A stretch of 64,000 bases of DNA from Penelope pileata (Eukaryota; Chordata; Aves; Galliformes; Cracidae): contig WBMW01004029.1 in assembly GCA_013396635.1 (NCBI GenBank), positions 834,825-898,824 of the forward strand, given 5' to 3'. A model generated the notes under the pieces. The model did not search any database. It saw only the letters and a list, made by a program, of their open reading frames with translations, and was not told the DNA's origin. Below, piece after piece: positions 50,666-62,325 of the stretch (position 1 is its first letter; every line of letters begins with the position of its first letter). The translations under genes were made by a program, and so were the position numbers.

Positions 50666-53414
50666 GCCATGCAGTTTGCTGATGGCCAGAAGACCACATC
50701 TGTACCACGACCCTTCTGTGCATCTTCTGTTTGGTCAGTTCAAGCCACATAAATAACACCAACAACTTCAGGACAACTGTTTTACATCAAGAATTCTGGA
50801 GCATTACTTTCACATCATCTTTGTATCTTAAAGGAACGTCGCCAAATATTTTGAAGAACATTGTCCTCCATTTTTCTTTTTTCGCTTTGTTTCCTTCTAA
50901 ATCACGCACTCCAAATCTTGGAATTAATAAAGAGTTGAACTTCGTCGAAGGCTGTATTTTATTAATCTGTAATTAAAGGCTTGGATTGTTCTCCTAGCAT
51001 AAAAGAACCTACGAACATCAACAAGGGAACAGCTCATGGCCTAATATGATCTGTAGTAGCAAAGACACTTTTAACCAACAGCTTTGTGTTCGCTGCAATG
51101 GAGTGGAGAAGCATGAAGCATATAGCACTAGTGCCTTCTCTTATTTTTCTCTTACTTTACACTTGAAGTTAATCTGCAGATGAGGACAGGCCTGAAAGCT
51201 CAACACCGCCAAATCTGTCTGAGGCTGTAACAAAATGCTGGCAGCACACTTAAGCCATGATCCACAGCAACACCCAGCTCAGTTCACTCTGGAGCAGCTC
51301 CACACATCCAGCTGCATCTGGATATTGTCAGTACAAAATTAATGCATGTAACTTACAAAACCAAACACTAACCACAATGTTCTCAAGCTATTTCAGTATC
51401 CAACTACAGAAAGCTGCTCTGCAATTCATTCCAGTTTTTACAGTAATGCAGAACTTGTACTCAAACTTGCAGAATAAAAACTGCACGTATTCACATTCAA
51501 TGCGTATCACTAGCACCTAGGGATCACTGCACAGAAAATCCAGTGAAACACAATTACATTTGTTTAAAATATATTTTTCCTTTAGCAAAATTACACCAAA
51601 CGCTTCTGGCCATCCACAGGACCACCTCGGGTTCCTCTTCTAAAGCAGGAGCCAGCCTGGCACTTCCTTCCATCATGGTTGCTCTTCCAAGAACTGCTAA
51701 GGATTATGTTTGCTTCAGAAAGCTCTGCAGGATTCAACCTTAATTATTCCTCTAACACGGAGGTTGCAAGAAAATCAGGTTCAATGTTTCTAGCGCTCCC
51801 ATAGGTAGTCATATGAGTCTCACGAATCTCCACAGCCTTCTCAGTTATGATTTTTTTGCTTGTATTTAGTTATTCTTTCCTTGGAAAGGCAGTATTACAA
51901 CACCATTAGGTTCTAAACATTTTTATAAGAAAATTTATAAAACACACTTTTGTAGCTGCTTATCCACACACAGGAGGGATTTCAGATGAGACCAAAGCAA
52001 ACTAAACACAGCCAAACTCATGTTTTATGACTGTTTGCTGATTATTCATATGATCCATCATCCTAACGTTAGCAGGAGAGCCATTCCAACACAAGACAGC
52101 ACTTGTCAGGCATGTCACAGAAGTATGCTGCCAACTTGCAACTATTCCACCAAAACCAAACACAATCAACGCAAATCCGATGCTAAACTTTCAGTGTACA
52201 TTCCACAATACGTTAAAATTATTTTTTAAGTTCCAAATAAAGGTTAAAATTCCTATAATTTTCTCCCATTTTAGACACCCACGTGGTCATCTGAGATATT
52301 TCACACCACACATTCTTCAAACACTCTCTGCATAACCAAAATCTTACTCATCCACTGAGAGCCAAAGAGCCCCTGCCCATCCACAGAGAACCACACAGGA
52401 AAGTTCTCTCTTAGGCTCCTTTGGTATCATTGTGATATATATATTTGTGTATGTTTATGTATTCATACACAAAATAGTAAGTGTAGTTGCATCACAAGCA
52501 CCAATATTGTTTGGAGTTTACTGCAGTTTCCTCATCCTCAGATGACTAGAGGGAAAGGAAACCTATCAGAAGAGAGGAACGAGAGAAAAAGAGGTTCACT
52601 TATCCTATACAGCACTGAAAATTTAATCCAAATTCATAGCGAAGGCATGAAATTTGTCACTGACCCACAACACACACAGATTAGCAGCAGAAATGAAAAC
52701 CGTACAAGGATTTTGGAAGTCATAGCAACAAGTCAATTAACAAGAACATAGGAAAATTCACAGCACAATGAATTTCATTTCTGTGGTGTTCTCTTGTGAT
52801 ATGTAATCTCAAATGTCCCTTTATTAGAGGAACAGTCTACAGAGTCCGAACTTACAACTTTCTATGCTTACAGCAGAATACACTAATAAAATTTCGACTG
52901 TTCTCAAAAAAAAAACAACAATAACCAAATTCAGTTGATTGCAGTTTTTCAGTACTGAAAGAAAGCTTACATAGTTGAGCTTCACAAGATAGAAGTCCTT
53001 GCGTAAAACAATGTTTCCATCTTCAGGACAATGGAGGTTTATCATGAAATAGCCAAGGATCCCCAGCACTTAAGAGATGTGCTATTCACATTTGAGTTGT
53101 GTCATTGATTCTAACTGAGCATTAACGATCAAAAACTAACATCCCATATGTCCTGGCTGTATAAATATCACATTGAGTTTTAAACTGTATTTAGAACAAA
53201 AATTATTCTCTAAATGTTTGCTTAAATTTTGCTACTGCTGCAAGCATTCCTGCTTGTTCTTATTCAGTGTAACATTCACAGGTTGTAAACAAAAGTGGGA
53301 TGTAACTCTTTAGCAAGCTAATTTATGCATTTATTTGCAAAACTGACTACTGCCACTCATTTTGACTGCTCACATACCCTACACTCTGCCATGCTGAATG
53401 CATAAGGAAGAACC
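50666..53414. other. Non-coding unique DNA
   Basis: No gene or interspersed repeat is recognised in these 2.7 kb. A TA/GT-rich simple stretch lies at about 52435-52471. Open frames (up to 87 codons) lack domains. Confidence 0.65.
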
Positions 53415-54305
53415 CAATGAAACGGCAAGATTGAGGATGACTTGTAAAAATCATGTGCAGTTGATACAACAGAAAGAAGGGATGCCATCCAGAAGGACAC
53501 GGACAAGCTTGAGAAGTGGGCCCAAGTGAACCTAATGAGGTACAACAAGACAAAATGCAAGGTGTTGCACTTGGGTTGGGGCAATCCCAGATACGTTTAC
53601 AGATCAGGAGAACAATTCCTTGAGAGCAGCCCTGCCAAGAAGGACTTGGGGGTCCTGGTGACTGAAAAGCTGGACATGAGCCAGCAGTGTGCTCTTGCAG
53701 CCTAGAAGGCCAACAGTATCCTGGGCTGCATAAAAACAGGGGTGGCCAGCAGAGAGAGGGAAGTGATTGTCCCTCCCTACTCTGCCCTTGGTAAGGCCCC
53801 ATCTGGAGTGCTGCGTCCAGGTCTGGAGCACCTGACACAAGAAGGATGCAGAGCTGTTGGAGCAGGTCCAGAGGAGGGCCACAAAGATAGTCAGAGGGCT
53901 GGAGCACCTCTAATATGAAAGAAGACTGAACCAGCTGGGCTTGTTCAGCCTGGAGAAGAGAGGAGACCTCATCGTAGCCTTCCAGTACCTCAGGGGAACT
54001 TATAATCAAGACAGAGACCAAATGTTTACATGGTCTGTCAGTGATGGGACAAGGAGGAATGGCTTTAAACTAAAATAGAGAAGATTTAGATTAGATATTA
54101 GGAGCAAGTTTTTCACTCAGAGGGTGGTGAGGCACTGGCACAGGTTGCCCAGAGAAGCTGTGGATGCCCTGGAGGCATTCAAGGCCAGGTTGGATGGGAC
54201 CCTGGGCAGCCTGATCTGGTGGGTGGCAACCTTGTCCACAGCAGGGGGCTTGAAACTAGATGATCTTCAAGGTCTCTTCCAACCCAAACCATTCTGTGAT
54301 TCTAT
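53415..54305 (+). pseudogene. CR1 LINE, largest copy; decayed ORF2 C-terminal coding region plus 3' end
   Basis: This is a 5'-truncated CR1 retrotransposon of about 0.9 kb. In frame from 53430, IEDD stands where the reverse transcriptase FADD (motif C) is expected, followed by a stop at 53445. From 53481 the frame reads DAIQKDTDKLEKWAQ, then YNKTKCKVLHLGWGNP, then KKDLGVLVTEKLDMSQQCAL. A TAG follows at 53703, then a one-base shift near 53790. The shifted frame carries LLEQVQRRATKIVRGLEHL, LGLFSLEKRGDLIVAFQYL and RHWHRLPREAVDALEAFKAR. The usual ORF2 stop after GSLI appears mutated to TGG at 54217 (family consensus from memory). The end CCATTCTGTGATTCT is the CR1 3' terminus. ORF2 normally encodes the endonuclease and reverse transcriptase that copy CR1 RNA into DNA; this copy is inactive. 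Confidence 0.95.
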
Positions 54306-57300
54306 CCAACACAAGTATCTATTGAAAGATTCAGCACCATTTTAATCCCCTTCTAAACAACAGGGATTTTTTATTGTTTGTGATTTTTATCATCATCAAA
54401 ACACACTCAAAAAGCATGTTGTCTATATAGACCTAATGAAGCACTGCATATCTTGACTGTTTATATTCATGAATTCCTTGCAAGCATGCAAAGGTTGTTC
54501 AGAAAGCCCTTAGAAACCCTCAGAAAGCCCTAACAAATGAGCACAGGGCCCTGGCTAATCTCAGCCAAAGCGTTTTTTTTATTTTTTAATATGTCCTCAG
54601 TACACTGCTATCTAGAGAGGATTACTAAAATGCAAGACATTTCCTCTAACACCAATTAACACTCACCAATGGCTAGTAATACAGCCATGACTTACAAAAA
54701 TCAAGGTATTATCTGAAATTAAAATCTCTACCCTCTTTTCTGCTGACAAAATTATAAAAAGGCTAGGCATTTAAGTTGCTACAATATACCAAAAACAATG
54801 AAGAAGTGTAAGATCATGTGTTTCGTAACTAATTTTCTCATGCATCAAGGGGAAGATGACTCAGAAGGGAAAGCTCTTGTTTGATTACAGACTGATGCTT
54901 GGAGAAAAATCATTCAGCCCAAGACTGAATTCATGTTATAATGAACTTGTACCTTGGTTTTTCCCATCATTGGGAAAATATGGGTTCTCACCATTTGCAA
55001 AACATTTTCCTCATCCCTTTCTTTCTTCCTTGAAATAGCAATCCATTTGTTTAGGCTGCATTTCCACTTTCTGTACGTTACACACTTTCCAGATAACTTT
55101 GAATGTGTAAGCATTTAGAGTTGTTGAAAGCTGAACCTGGGAGGAAAATGAACTAAACAAATTTGTTGAAACCCAATGGGCATATGAATATTTTTCCTTT
55201 GGTTTTCCTCAGCTCCATCTGCATGAATCTCTCTGCAGACTCGCACACAGATTTAAACTTGACATTATCTAATATGTCTGGGGAAAAATTCTGCACAGCT
55301 GACTTTTTATTTTTTATAGAAATGGGCACTGCATTCAATAAGGAAGTAAATACATTACAATTACTTGAATTACAACAGAATTAAACACATTTGTAATTTA
55401 TATTCTTTATCTGAATCCACATTTTAAACTTTGATCCTACAGGTTTTCTCATTGTTAGTTACCATGCATAAAAAAATAACTTCAGTGTATTTGTTGAACA
55501 AATATAGGAGAAACAGGAAAAAACCTTGATACACATACTGCACATAAATTTCCATCTTGCAAAATTTTGGTAGAGGTCATTGCTTTCATCAAAATTAATA
55601 CAATCAAATCTCGTTAAAAATGAGCGCATGCGACTTCTACTGAGAAGTTAGTTTCAATCCAGTTGCTTGCCACTTTAATTCAGCCCTTGCTCCCACTTTG
55701 AGGTACGTGAATATTTCTCATCTGAGCCCCTATGGCCAATCCAGACTTTGAAAATAATCAAATAGAACAGTGTGCAATTTGAGGTCCTGACAAGAAGTAC
55801 AGAAATGTTGTTTTATGCTTGAGGGAACTGTGCGCAGACCATCTGCTGCCTTTGTGATTCCCCTGATGCCTGTCAAAGCAAGTATGCATGAGAAGGCAGG
55901 GGATGGAAACAGAGGTATTATCAAGTAGCTTTGTACAAGAACCTGAGAATCCCCAGCATCTCTGCTAGACATCATTTAGACAACCAGAGCCATACCAAGC
56001 ATTGAAAGCTCACCTACTGTACATATTCCCTTTGAGACCAACCCCACTGTGTACTTTATTATTACTATAAAGCACCATGTATTACACGCAGATTGAGTTA
56101 GGCTAATATGATCAAATTGCACTGAATCATGGAAAATGATACAAAATACTAAAAAATACATTAACTGAAATTCTCGTAGTCTTTGGTTTTTGTTTGTTTT
56201 TAACGTTTCAAGAAGGTCTATAAAAGGATGAATTTAATCTGCTTATTAACTTATGCCTTGCCCATTTCTCTTCTCCCCCCTAAGGAAAGAAAATGACAGT
56301 GTCTACAGAACCCAAGAACTGTATTACTGAATTGCCTCAGAGATCTCCCATGTTTTATCTGAGAGAAACAGATACATGAAATTTAAATCAAAGCATAGAA
56401 GAATTAACTCCTTCAGGATTATATTTTAACATGAAAGATAAATAAAATAGATCCTTTAAAATACCCATACCTTCTAACACATCGTATTATTACTTTGACA
56501 TGAATTGTAGTTGAGCCTAAGACATTCTGCTGATACGTAAATTTTAAGGAATGTGCCATTATGCTCTATTAGAGCGCAGACACAAAAGCCCAAGCATTAA
56601 AAACATTACAAAGGAAAGGAATCAAAAGTTCAAAATGCTCCCTTGTGCACACACGCTGCGATAAGGACTTGAAAGCTTTTGGTTATTATTTGGTTTGGGG
56701 ATTTTATCAGTGAACCGATATTAACAGGGAATTATCTAGAAAACCTGCCGTATTTAGATCTGACTCGTGGAGAAAAAAACAAGGTACATCTTGCAGCCAA
56801 AAAGAACAACCTCTTTCCAATACCTTTCATCTTTGATCCAAAGTAAACTAATCTCTCTCTTTATCAGGCCACTTGTTTCAGAACTTTTCCACATTGAGAC
56901 TTCTAAGTCACAATGCACTAATTCATCTCTGTGAAGGAGATGAGCAATTTCCGACCCTCTGACATTTAGGCCTCTCAGCGAGATTGCCCGTTCATTTTGC
57001 TCTTTTTCCACACAACCTCCAAGACAGAGCAACTTTGTGATATAAGACATATGGATTTATTTTAAATGAGTGAGGAATTTCTTGTGCTGTTCCAGCAGCA
57101 GGCACTCCAGAGGAATATGTAAATCCTCTACCATTTTTAAGATTTTCACAATCCAGTCCTTTCAATTTTTATTTACATAAATCAAAAAACAAGGACATTT
57201 TCTATGCTCTTTCCAAAGCCTCTAGCTTAAAATATATCCTTAGCAATTCAGTTTAGACTGTTCGATGCCAAAAGGAAACAGATTTTAGATTTGCTTTTAA

Positions 57301-57739
57301 ATTGCTTGCATTGTTTTAAAGTAGCAAACTAAGCCTGGAAGTCTGTAGAAACACAGCTGTCCTTTGTTAGATACATACCTCAGAACCAGCAAGTCTGAGC
57401 CAAGGGAATGACCAAAGAAATGCAAGGGGAAGGTAGGATTCTTAATTCTCAAGAAGTAAATTGGGAAAGGGAATCATCAATAGACACAGCAGGAACGCAC
57501 AAAAAGTAAGGAGCAAATACACTTCATTCAATTCCTTTCTTTCCTCTGTATCTGTGAAAAACAGAAAAATTCCAGACGTGAGTGAACACCGACCTTCTGA
57601 GGTCTGCATGGAACTCAAGGGTTTTTTTTTCCTGTATCTGAAACCTAATATTCTTTACTAAATACTTTTCCATTAATTTGACAAGCCTCTTCCAATTAAA
57701 GAGACACTGATATTGTTTACACTTACGTAGCGAAATGGT
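54306..57739. other. Non-coding unique DNA
   Basis: 3.4 kb with no recognised gene or repeat family. An imperfect direct repeat of CAGAAAGCCCT (54500 and 54521) is present. Open frames are at most 98 codons and have no domains. Confidence 0.65.
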
Positions 57740-58075
57740 TGATCACGGCCAGAACTGATGGTCGAGCACATGCTGGAAGGGTGCGGCCAGCCCAGCGAGC
57801 AGGTAGGTGTGTGCACCTCTGGCCGGAAGGGGTGGGCCCCTGAGACCGGAAGGGGAAGACCTGGGGCAGGGTTGCCTCAGGCTTAGATAAGAGCCCGCCA
57901 GACAGAGACCGGGTAGCTCAGTGAGTTCAGGAGCACAGCAAGAAGCACCAGCACCAGAGAGGAGGAGGAAGCAGAACCAGCACCAGAAGATGTCCTGTCT
58001 GGAGCTGGGGGCTCTACTCCACAATGGTGTAGCTGGATGAGACAACTGGCATACTCATGAGCGTTCTGGAACCCT
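57740..58075. other. GC-rich island, possible solo LTR of an endogenous retrovirus
   Basis: About 330 bases are far richer in G and C, and in CpG, than the surrounding AT-rich DNA. A near-duplicated motif is present (GGCCGGAAGGGG, then ACCGGAAGGGG 25-30 bases on). CTTAGATAAGAGCCCGCCAG looks like a TATA-type element with a downstream start region, as in an LTR U3/R junction. I see no clear TG...CA ends, AATAAA signal or target duplication, and no retroviral protein frame nearby. Alternatives are a fragment of another GC-rich repeat or a small unannotated CpG-rich promoter. The family is not recognised. Confidence 0.35.
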
Positions 58076-58911
58076 TTCCAGTACAAGTTATAAATCCTGG
58101 TCACAGAAAATATCCTTAATTATCATCCAGACAAAATCTTGATCATCTCAACAAAAGCTCCCACTTACAGAAAGATTACTCCTAAACCATGGCAGGCTCC
58201 ATGCTGTTTCTTCACTTCCATCAGTTCTGTTGTAAATGCTGCTGATTGTAAAATTTAGGCTGCAGAATAAAATAATTATTTTCAGCAACGTTACAAACCT
58301 TTCCTTCAACAAAAAGCACCAACTCTTTCCATGCAGTAGTATTGGACATTTTTTTTCCTCTGAACCTTGTAGCTGCTATAAAACTTAGGTAAATAATATA
58401 CTTGAGTTAGGGAAGCGACAACAGCAAGAAAAGCAAGATCTGCAAACTAAGTGTTTCAGTCCAATCCCACATGGGCATTACAGACTGCAACGCTGCCATC
58501 TCCCCCTCTTATAACAGTCTATATCATCTTTTGCTCCAAACCAACCTTTTTCCACAGCCTCATAAAAAAAAAAGTTCTTACTACAAAGAATTCTCTTTAA
58601 CACATGAATTTCTTAGCTTCACTGAATTTTGTCCCACCTTACATTCTGCTCATCAAGGCCATCTTCTTCACTTACAGTCACTCAGTCCTTCGCTGTCTCC
58701 TAATTTGCCATCATAATGTTTCATTTGTATGTAATAAAGAACAGTCTCAAGAGACCCTGAGGATCTGCACTAACCAGCTGATTCTTCCCTTACTGGACAG
58801 CTGCTCATTCTCCATCTCAAAGGCTTCCTTAGCCATTTCAACAACCTTCATTTTTGCATCTTGTTCATCAGTTTGCTATGCAGTTTTACATAAAACTGTT
58901 TATGATCTTTT
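58076..58911. other. Non-coding DNA, pyrimidine-rich on the plus strand
   Basis: No gene is recognised. The part from about 58460 to 58900 is rich in C and T, with many CTTC/CTCC words. It may belong to the same ancient repeat as the stretch after the next CR1 insertion. An open frame of 165 codons (58604-59101) runs across the CR1 boundary and so is not a gene. Confidence 0.5.
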
Positions 58912-59189
58912 CTCTCTGGTGACCAGCGATGGGACCCAAGGGAATGGCATGGAGCTGCATCAGGAGATGTTCAGGTTGGTTAATAGGAAATGGTTCTGCA
59001 CCAGAGGGTGGTCGGGCACTGGCACAGGCTCCCCAGGGCAGTGGTCACAACACCAGGCTGTTGGAGATCAAGGAGCCTTTGGACAATGCTCTGACAAATA
59101 GGGTTTGAATTTCGAGTGGTCCTATGTGGAGCCAAGAGTTGAACTCGATGATCGATGAGGGTCCCTTTCAACTGTGATTTTCTATGATT
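58912..59189 (+). mobile_element. CR1 LINE 3' fragment, plus orientation, distinct subfamily
   Basis: It starts in the ORF2 C-terminal part (GTGACCAGCGATGGGACCCA, then GGGAATGGCATGGAGCTGCA). It continues with AGAGGGTGGTCGGGCACTGG and CACAGGCTCCCCAGGGCAGT, and ends GAACTCGATGATCGATGAGG, GTCCCTTTCAACTGTGATTT, TCTATGATT. The GTGGAGCCAAGAGTTGAACT wording marks a subfamily different from the other copies in this window. It is moderately diverged and 5'-truncated. Confidence 0.92.
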
Positions 59190-59214
59190 AACTTCAGATA
59201 ACCGCATTTCGTAT

Positions 59215-59400
59215 ATGCATAAGAAAAGATGCATCTGGCACAAAATACTTTGGAACAAACTCCCTTCCATCCATTTTCTACTTTCTGCCACATCTATCAA
59301 TACCTTTTCCTTCAAAACACGCTGTAAAGTCATCCATCCTCTTGAGAACAGACTACTGTCTTGCTTGTTTTTTTCCCCCCATACAATTTTTCTCATCTTA
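59215..59400 (+). mobile_element. Possible ancient LINE (L3/L2-like) 3' remnant
   Basis: The words TACTTTGGAACAAACTCCCT, TTCTGCCACATCTATCAATA and CCTTCAAAACACGCTGTAAA recall the conserved 3' region of old L3/L2-type LINEs (a TGGAACTCCCTCCC stretch followed by CCTTCAAGACCCACCTC). The match is loose and made from memory, so it may be coincidence. If real, the neighbouring CR1 inserted into or beside this older element. Confidence 0.28.
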
Positions 59401-61573
59401 AAATGCAGTCACTGTTTGTCAATAGGCTATACTGTCTCTAAAGGGTTGGTTCATGAATAAACAGCAGCAGATGTAAATATTTCCCACAAATATATTTGCC
59501 TGTTTCAGGTAGGTCACCTATTCGGTTAGTTTAAGCTCTTTTTTTCATTTCAAGCAATCTCCTACACATGCATGGAGACTCACATCCACTGTTTCTTTTC
59601 CCCCGTTCACTGCCCACTTTCCCCCCATACAGAGAATGCATATAAACAAACATTTCTACACACACCAGAAAAGAAATTAAAATGCTCTGGATTAAGGCAG
59701 CTACTTGCCATCCTAAAATGGCCACATACAAATAAAAGCATGGAGGAGAAAATAAATGAGTGTTTTTGGCATTCGATATCTTTATTTTCATGAGATCTCA
59801 TTGCTACAAAAATAACGCAAATTTATCCTGCTTATATTACTAGAATAAAATTACAGTTCTCTGAACTTTTGGCTTGGGAAACATCTTGCACTCTTTGACC
59901 ATGACTTAAAAACCATTCAACATCGTTCATCTGGAGGGGAATCTCCATCCCTGTCCCTGGTACACATTCTGTGACAACTAATTCTGAACTGCAGTACTTC
60001 AAGATTTGAGCACTTTTACAAAGTCTGTCCTAAAACTAAGATTGAAACACTTTTGTTTTCAGAGACTCAATACGTGTAGTTTATTATTCCTGCAAGGTAT
60101 TTTAGTTAGATGTTTTGAACCAAACCCAATGTGTTTCCATGAGAAACAAATCACACATCTGATGCTGTGCTTAGCAAAGCTGTTGAGCTTGCTGCACAAG
60201 ACCTGCTTTTTATCAAAAGTATATCATAGGTGACACATTAACAGAAATGTCTCCTTACATGCATTTTAGAATGATGTTTTTCTTTTTTCCCCACAGCAAA
60301 ATATGGTTAATTAATTTTGTTTCAATAAAAAAAGACCTATAGCTATTTTTGCCTTTGTCTAAATATTTGTCCAATTATTTATCCAATTGTGGGAAAAAGT
60401 ACTTTTAGCCTACTTCTTTACCCTGGAGATGCCCTCTTGAAATAAGATTCTGAAACAGAAGCTCACTTCCTATTGACAGCCCTCATTTCTTCATCGTATC
60501 TTGATGCACAATTAAGAAAAGCCTGGAAAACAGGGTCTATTACATGAACTGGAAGATGATTTTGCTATTTTAAGTGTGGACAATCAATCTTGTAAAAAAT
60601 TAAAATTATTCTGTAACAAGTATGATTTCCTATTGGACTTTAAAATGGCAAATTTCATCTGATAGATAATTCTATACAGGCCTCGAGACAATAACATCCT
60701 TTCAAAAACATTCTTCCATCACTTAAGTGCTAAATTTGACAAATATAGTTTGCAGAAAACCTTCTATATATCAAGCTCATCATCTGTTTGATTAACAGGT
60801 AAGCAGGGACCTGAAAAATATTAAGAAAAAATCATAAAAACATAAGCCTATAACACCTTCAATTGTTCCTTTTAAGGAAAATGGGAGAATAGCAGATTCC
60901 CACTAACAACACAGAAACCTCTGCTAAATCCAAACACGAAAAAAAGTCAAGAATGGAGTTATGAATTGATTGCAGAAGTAGGAGCCTACCAACAGTAGGA
61001 GATGCTAATTCAGTTTAATTTTCTCAGTATTTCTGGAGTATTGCTACATTGTTCTCTTTGCTTCCACAGCCAACATCAAAGGGAGCCAAAGTGGCAGAGG
61101 AAATGATATAAAACTATAGTCAGGCTTGATTTTAAGCAGCAAGGACATGCAAACCCCCATCACATCTGCAGTGCAAGGTCAGAACAGAAATCCGGTAGCT
61201 GGGGGTTGTTTTCCATGTAGCTTTGGGACAGGTATCACATATTGGAACGATTTCTGTTCTGGTCAGTGCACACAAAGGTGAAAGAAGAGATGACAAAACA
61301 ATGCATCACAACAGCATAAAGAATTAAATGACCTGCGGATGTTTATCTCACTTTCAGGTTCAGGTCTATAGTTTCTTAGTTTATTTCAGGTGGTTCTACT
61401 TTCATCTGTGGATGTTATAGGTCACAAGGAACTTGATTTTTGACTAAATGTTCAAAACTGTGGTATCTACATGCAAATTTTTCATCAGCCCTTCTAATAT
61501 CTTTTCTTTGATCCACAGCTCATGCAGCCAGGCCATCCAGAGTTAATATGGTCTAGTGAAATACATATATGTA
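59401..61573. other. Non-coding unique DNA
   Basis: No gene, RNA or repeat family is recognised in 2.2 kb. It is AT-rich throughout. The open frames at 59531-59801 on both strands are short and oppose each other. Confidence 0.65.
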
Positions 61574-61993
61574 GATCACTCCAAAAATAATGCCTCCTAT
61601 TCGTTTCCATGGAAACTACAACAGATACAAAGAGCACAATAACACTATCAGCTACAAAACACTACTTTTCAACATAGTCACCACCATTAGCTATGCATTT
61701 TTACCAGCAGAGGTGATCCCGTCACCACCACTGAAACGTACCGCCCATCCATGAATGTCAGTGGGTGCCATTTTTTCCTGCATGGAGGAATTCAGTTCCA
61801 CATCTTTGCTTCATAAGCACTTCCATGTCAGATGCCATTTGTCAGGCTGCCCCTCTGCTGCCATCTGTTGCATGACAACAAAATGTAATGGTATATTGGC
61901 AAGGGTCAACCTCTACTGCCATACCACCAACATCCACCTCTGACATCGGGGGCCAATGGAATAAAATAGGAGGCATTACTTTCAGAGCAGACC
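61574..61993 (-). mobile_element. Non-autonomous mariner (Galluhop/Mariner1_GG-like), shorter internally deleted copy
   Basis: The left end GATCACTCCAAAAATAATGC and the reverse complement of the right end (GGTCTGCTCTGAAAGTAATG) are terminal inverted repeats, each continuing CCTCCTAT. TA at 61572-61573 precedes the left end; the right flank reads TC. On the minus strand, KQRCGTEFLHAG is the residual helix-turn-helix of the transposase, at about 61825-61787. Compared with the copy at 44234-44763 it has two extra losses: one after the helix-turn-helix and one removing the GADVYKCGMQALVHH segment. The total is about 420 bases. No coding capacity remains. Confidence 0.88.
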
Positions 61994-62139
61994 TCACCTA
62001 CAGCTACAACTGCATCCACTATACACACTTACCTCGGAGTCAGCCTTGAAGGAAAGGACCCCCCTGGCTAGCAAGCTGACCATGGCTTGCTAGGTAAGCA
62101 CAGTCATTGCAGGAGCAATAGACATTAATAATTTTGACT

Positions 62140-62325
62140 ACACATTAGAAAAATCTTAATTTTTCAACGCAATGAGAATGGTTAACTACATGTTGCTCAG
62201 AGAGGTTGTTGGTGTTCAAGACTCAACTGGACAAGTCCTGGAACAACCTGATGTGACCAGATCTGCATCGAACAGAAAGAGGTTGGACTCTGCATGCCCC
62301 TTCTGATCTGATCTAAGCCATTTCC
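62140..62325 (+). mobile_element. Old CR1 LINE 3' fragment, plus orientation
   Basis: The matches are GTTGCTCAGAGAGGTTGTTG, ACTCAACTGGACAAGTCCTG, GAACAACCTGATGTGACCAG and AGGTTGGACTCTGCATGCCC. They correspond to the CR1 GTTGCCCAGAGAGGTTGT to GGTTGGACTAGATGACCTCC interval. The tail repeats are gone. Divergence is high, suggesting one of the oldest CR1 copies here. Confidence 0.75.

Noticed and set aside
53347..54021. 224-codon open frame on the minus strand
   Set aside because: It is the antisense of the CR1 ORF2 C-terminal region at 53415-54305; GC-rich repeat DNA keeps the reverse frame open.
57911..57922. TAGCTCAGTGAG, resembling a tRNA A box
   Set aside because: No matching B box, acceptor stem or cloverleaf could be found around it.
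57743..58045. 100-codon minus-strand frame rich in Leu, Pro, Ser and Cys
   Set aside because: A by-product of the GC-rich island; composition-driven and without a domain.
58604..59101. 165-codon open frame
   Set aside because: It runs from unrelated upstream DNA across the 5' boundary of a CR1 insertion, so it cannot be a conserved gene.
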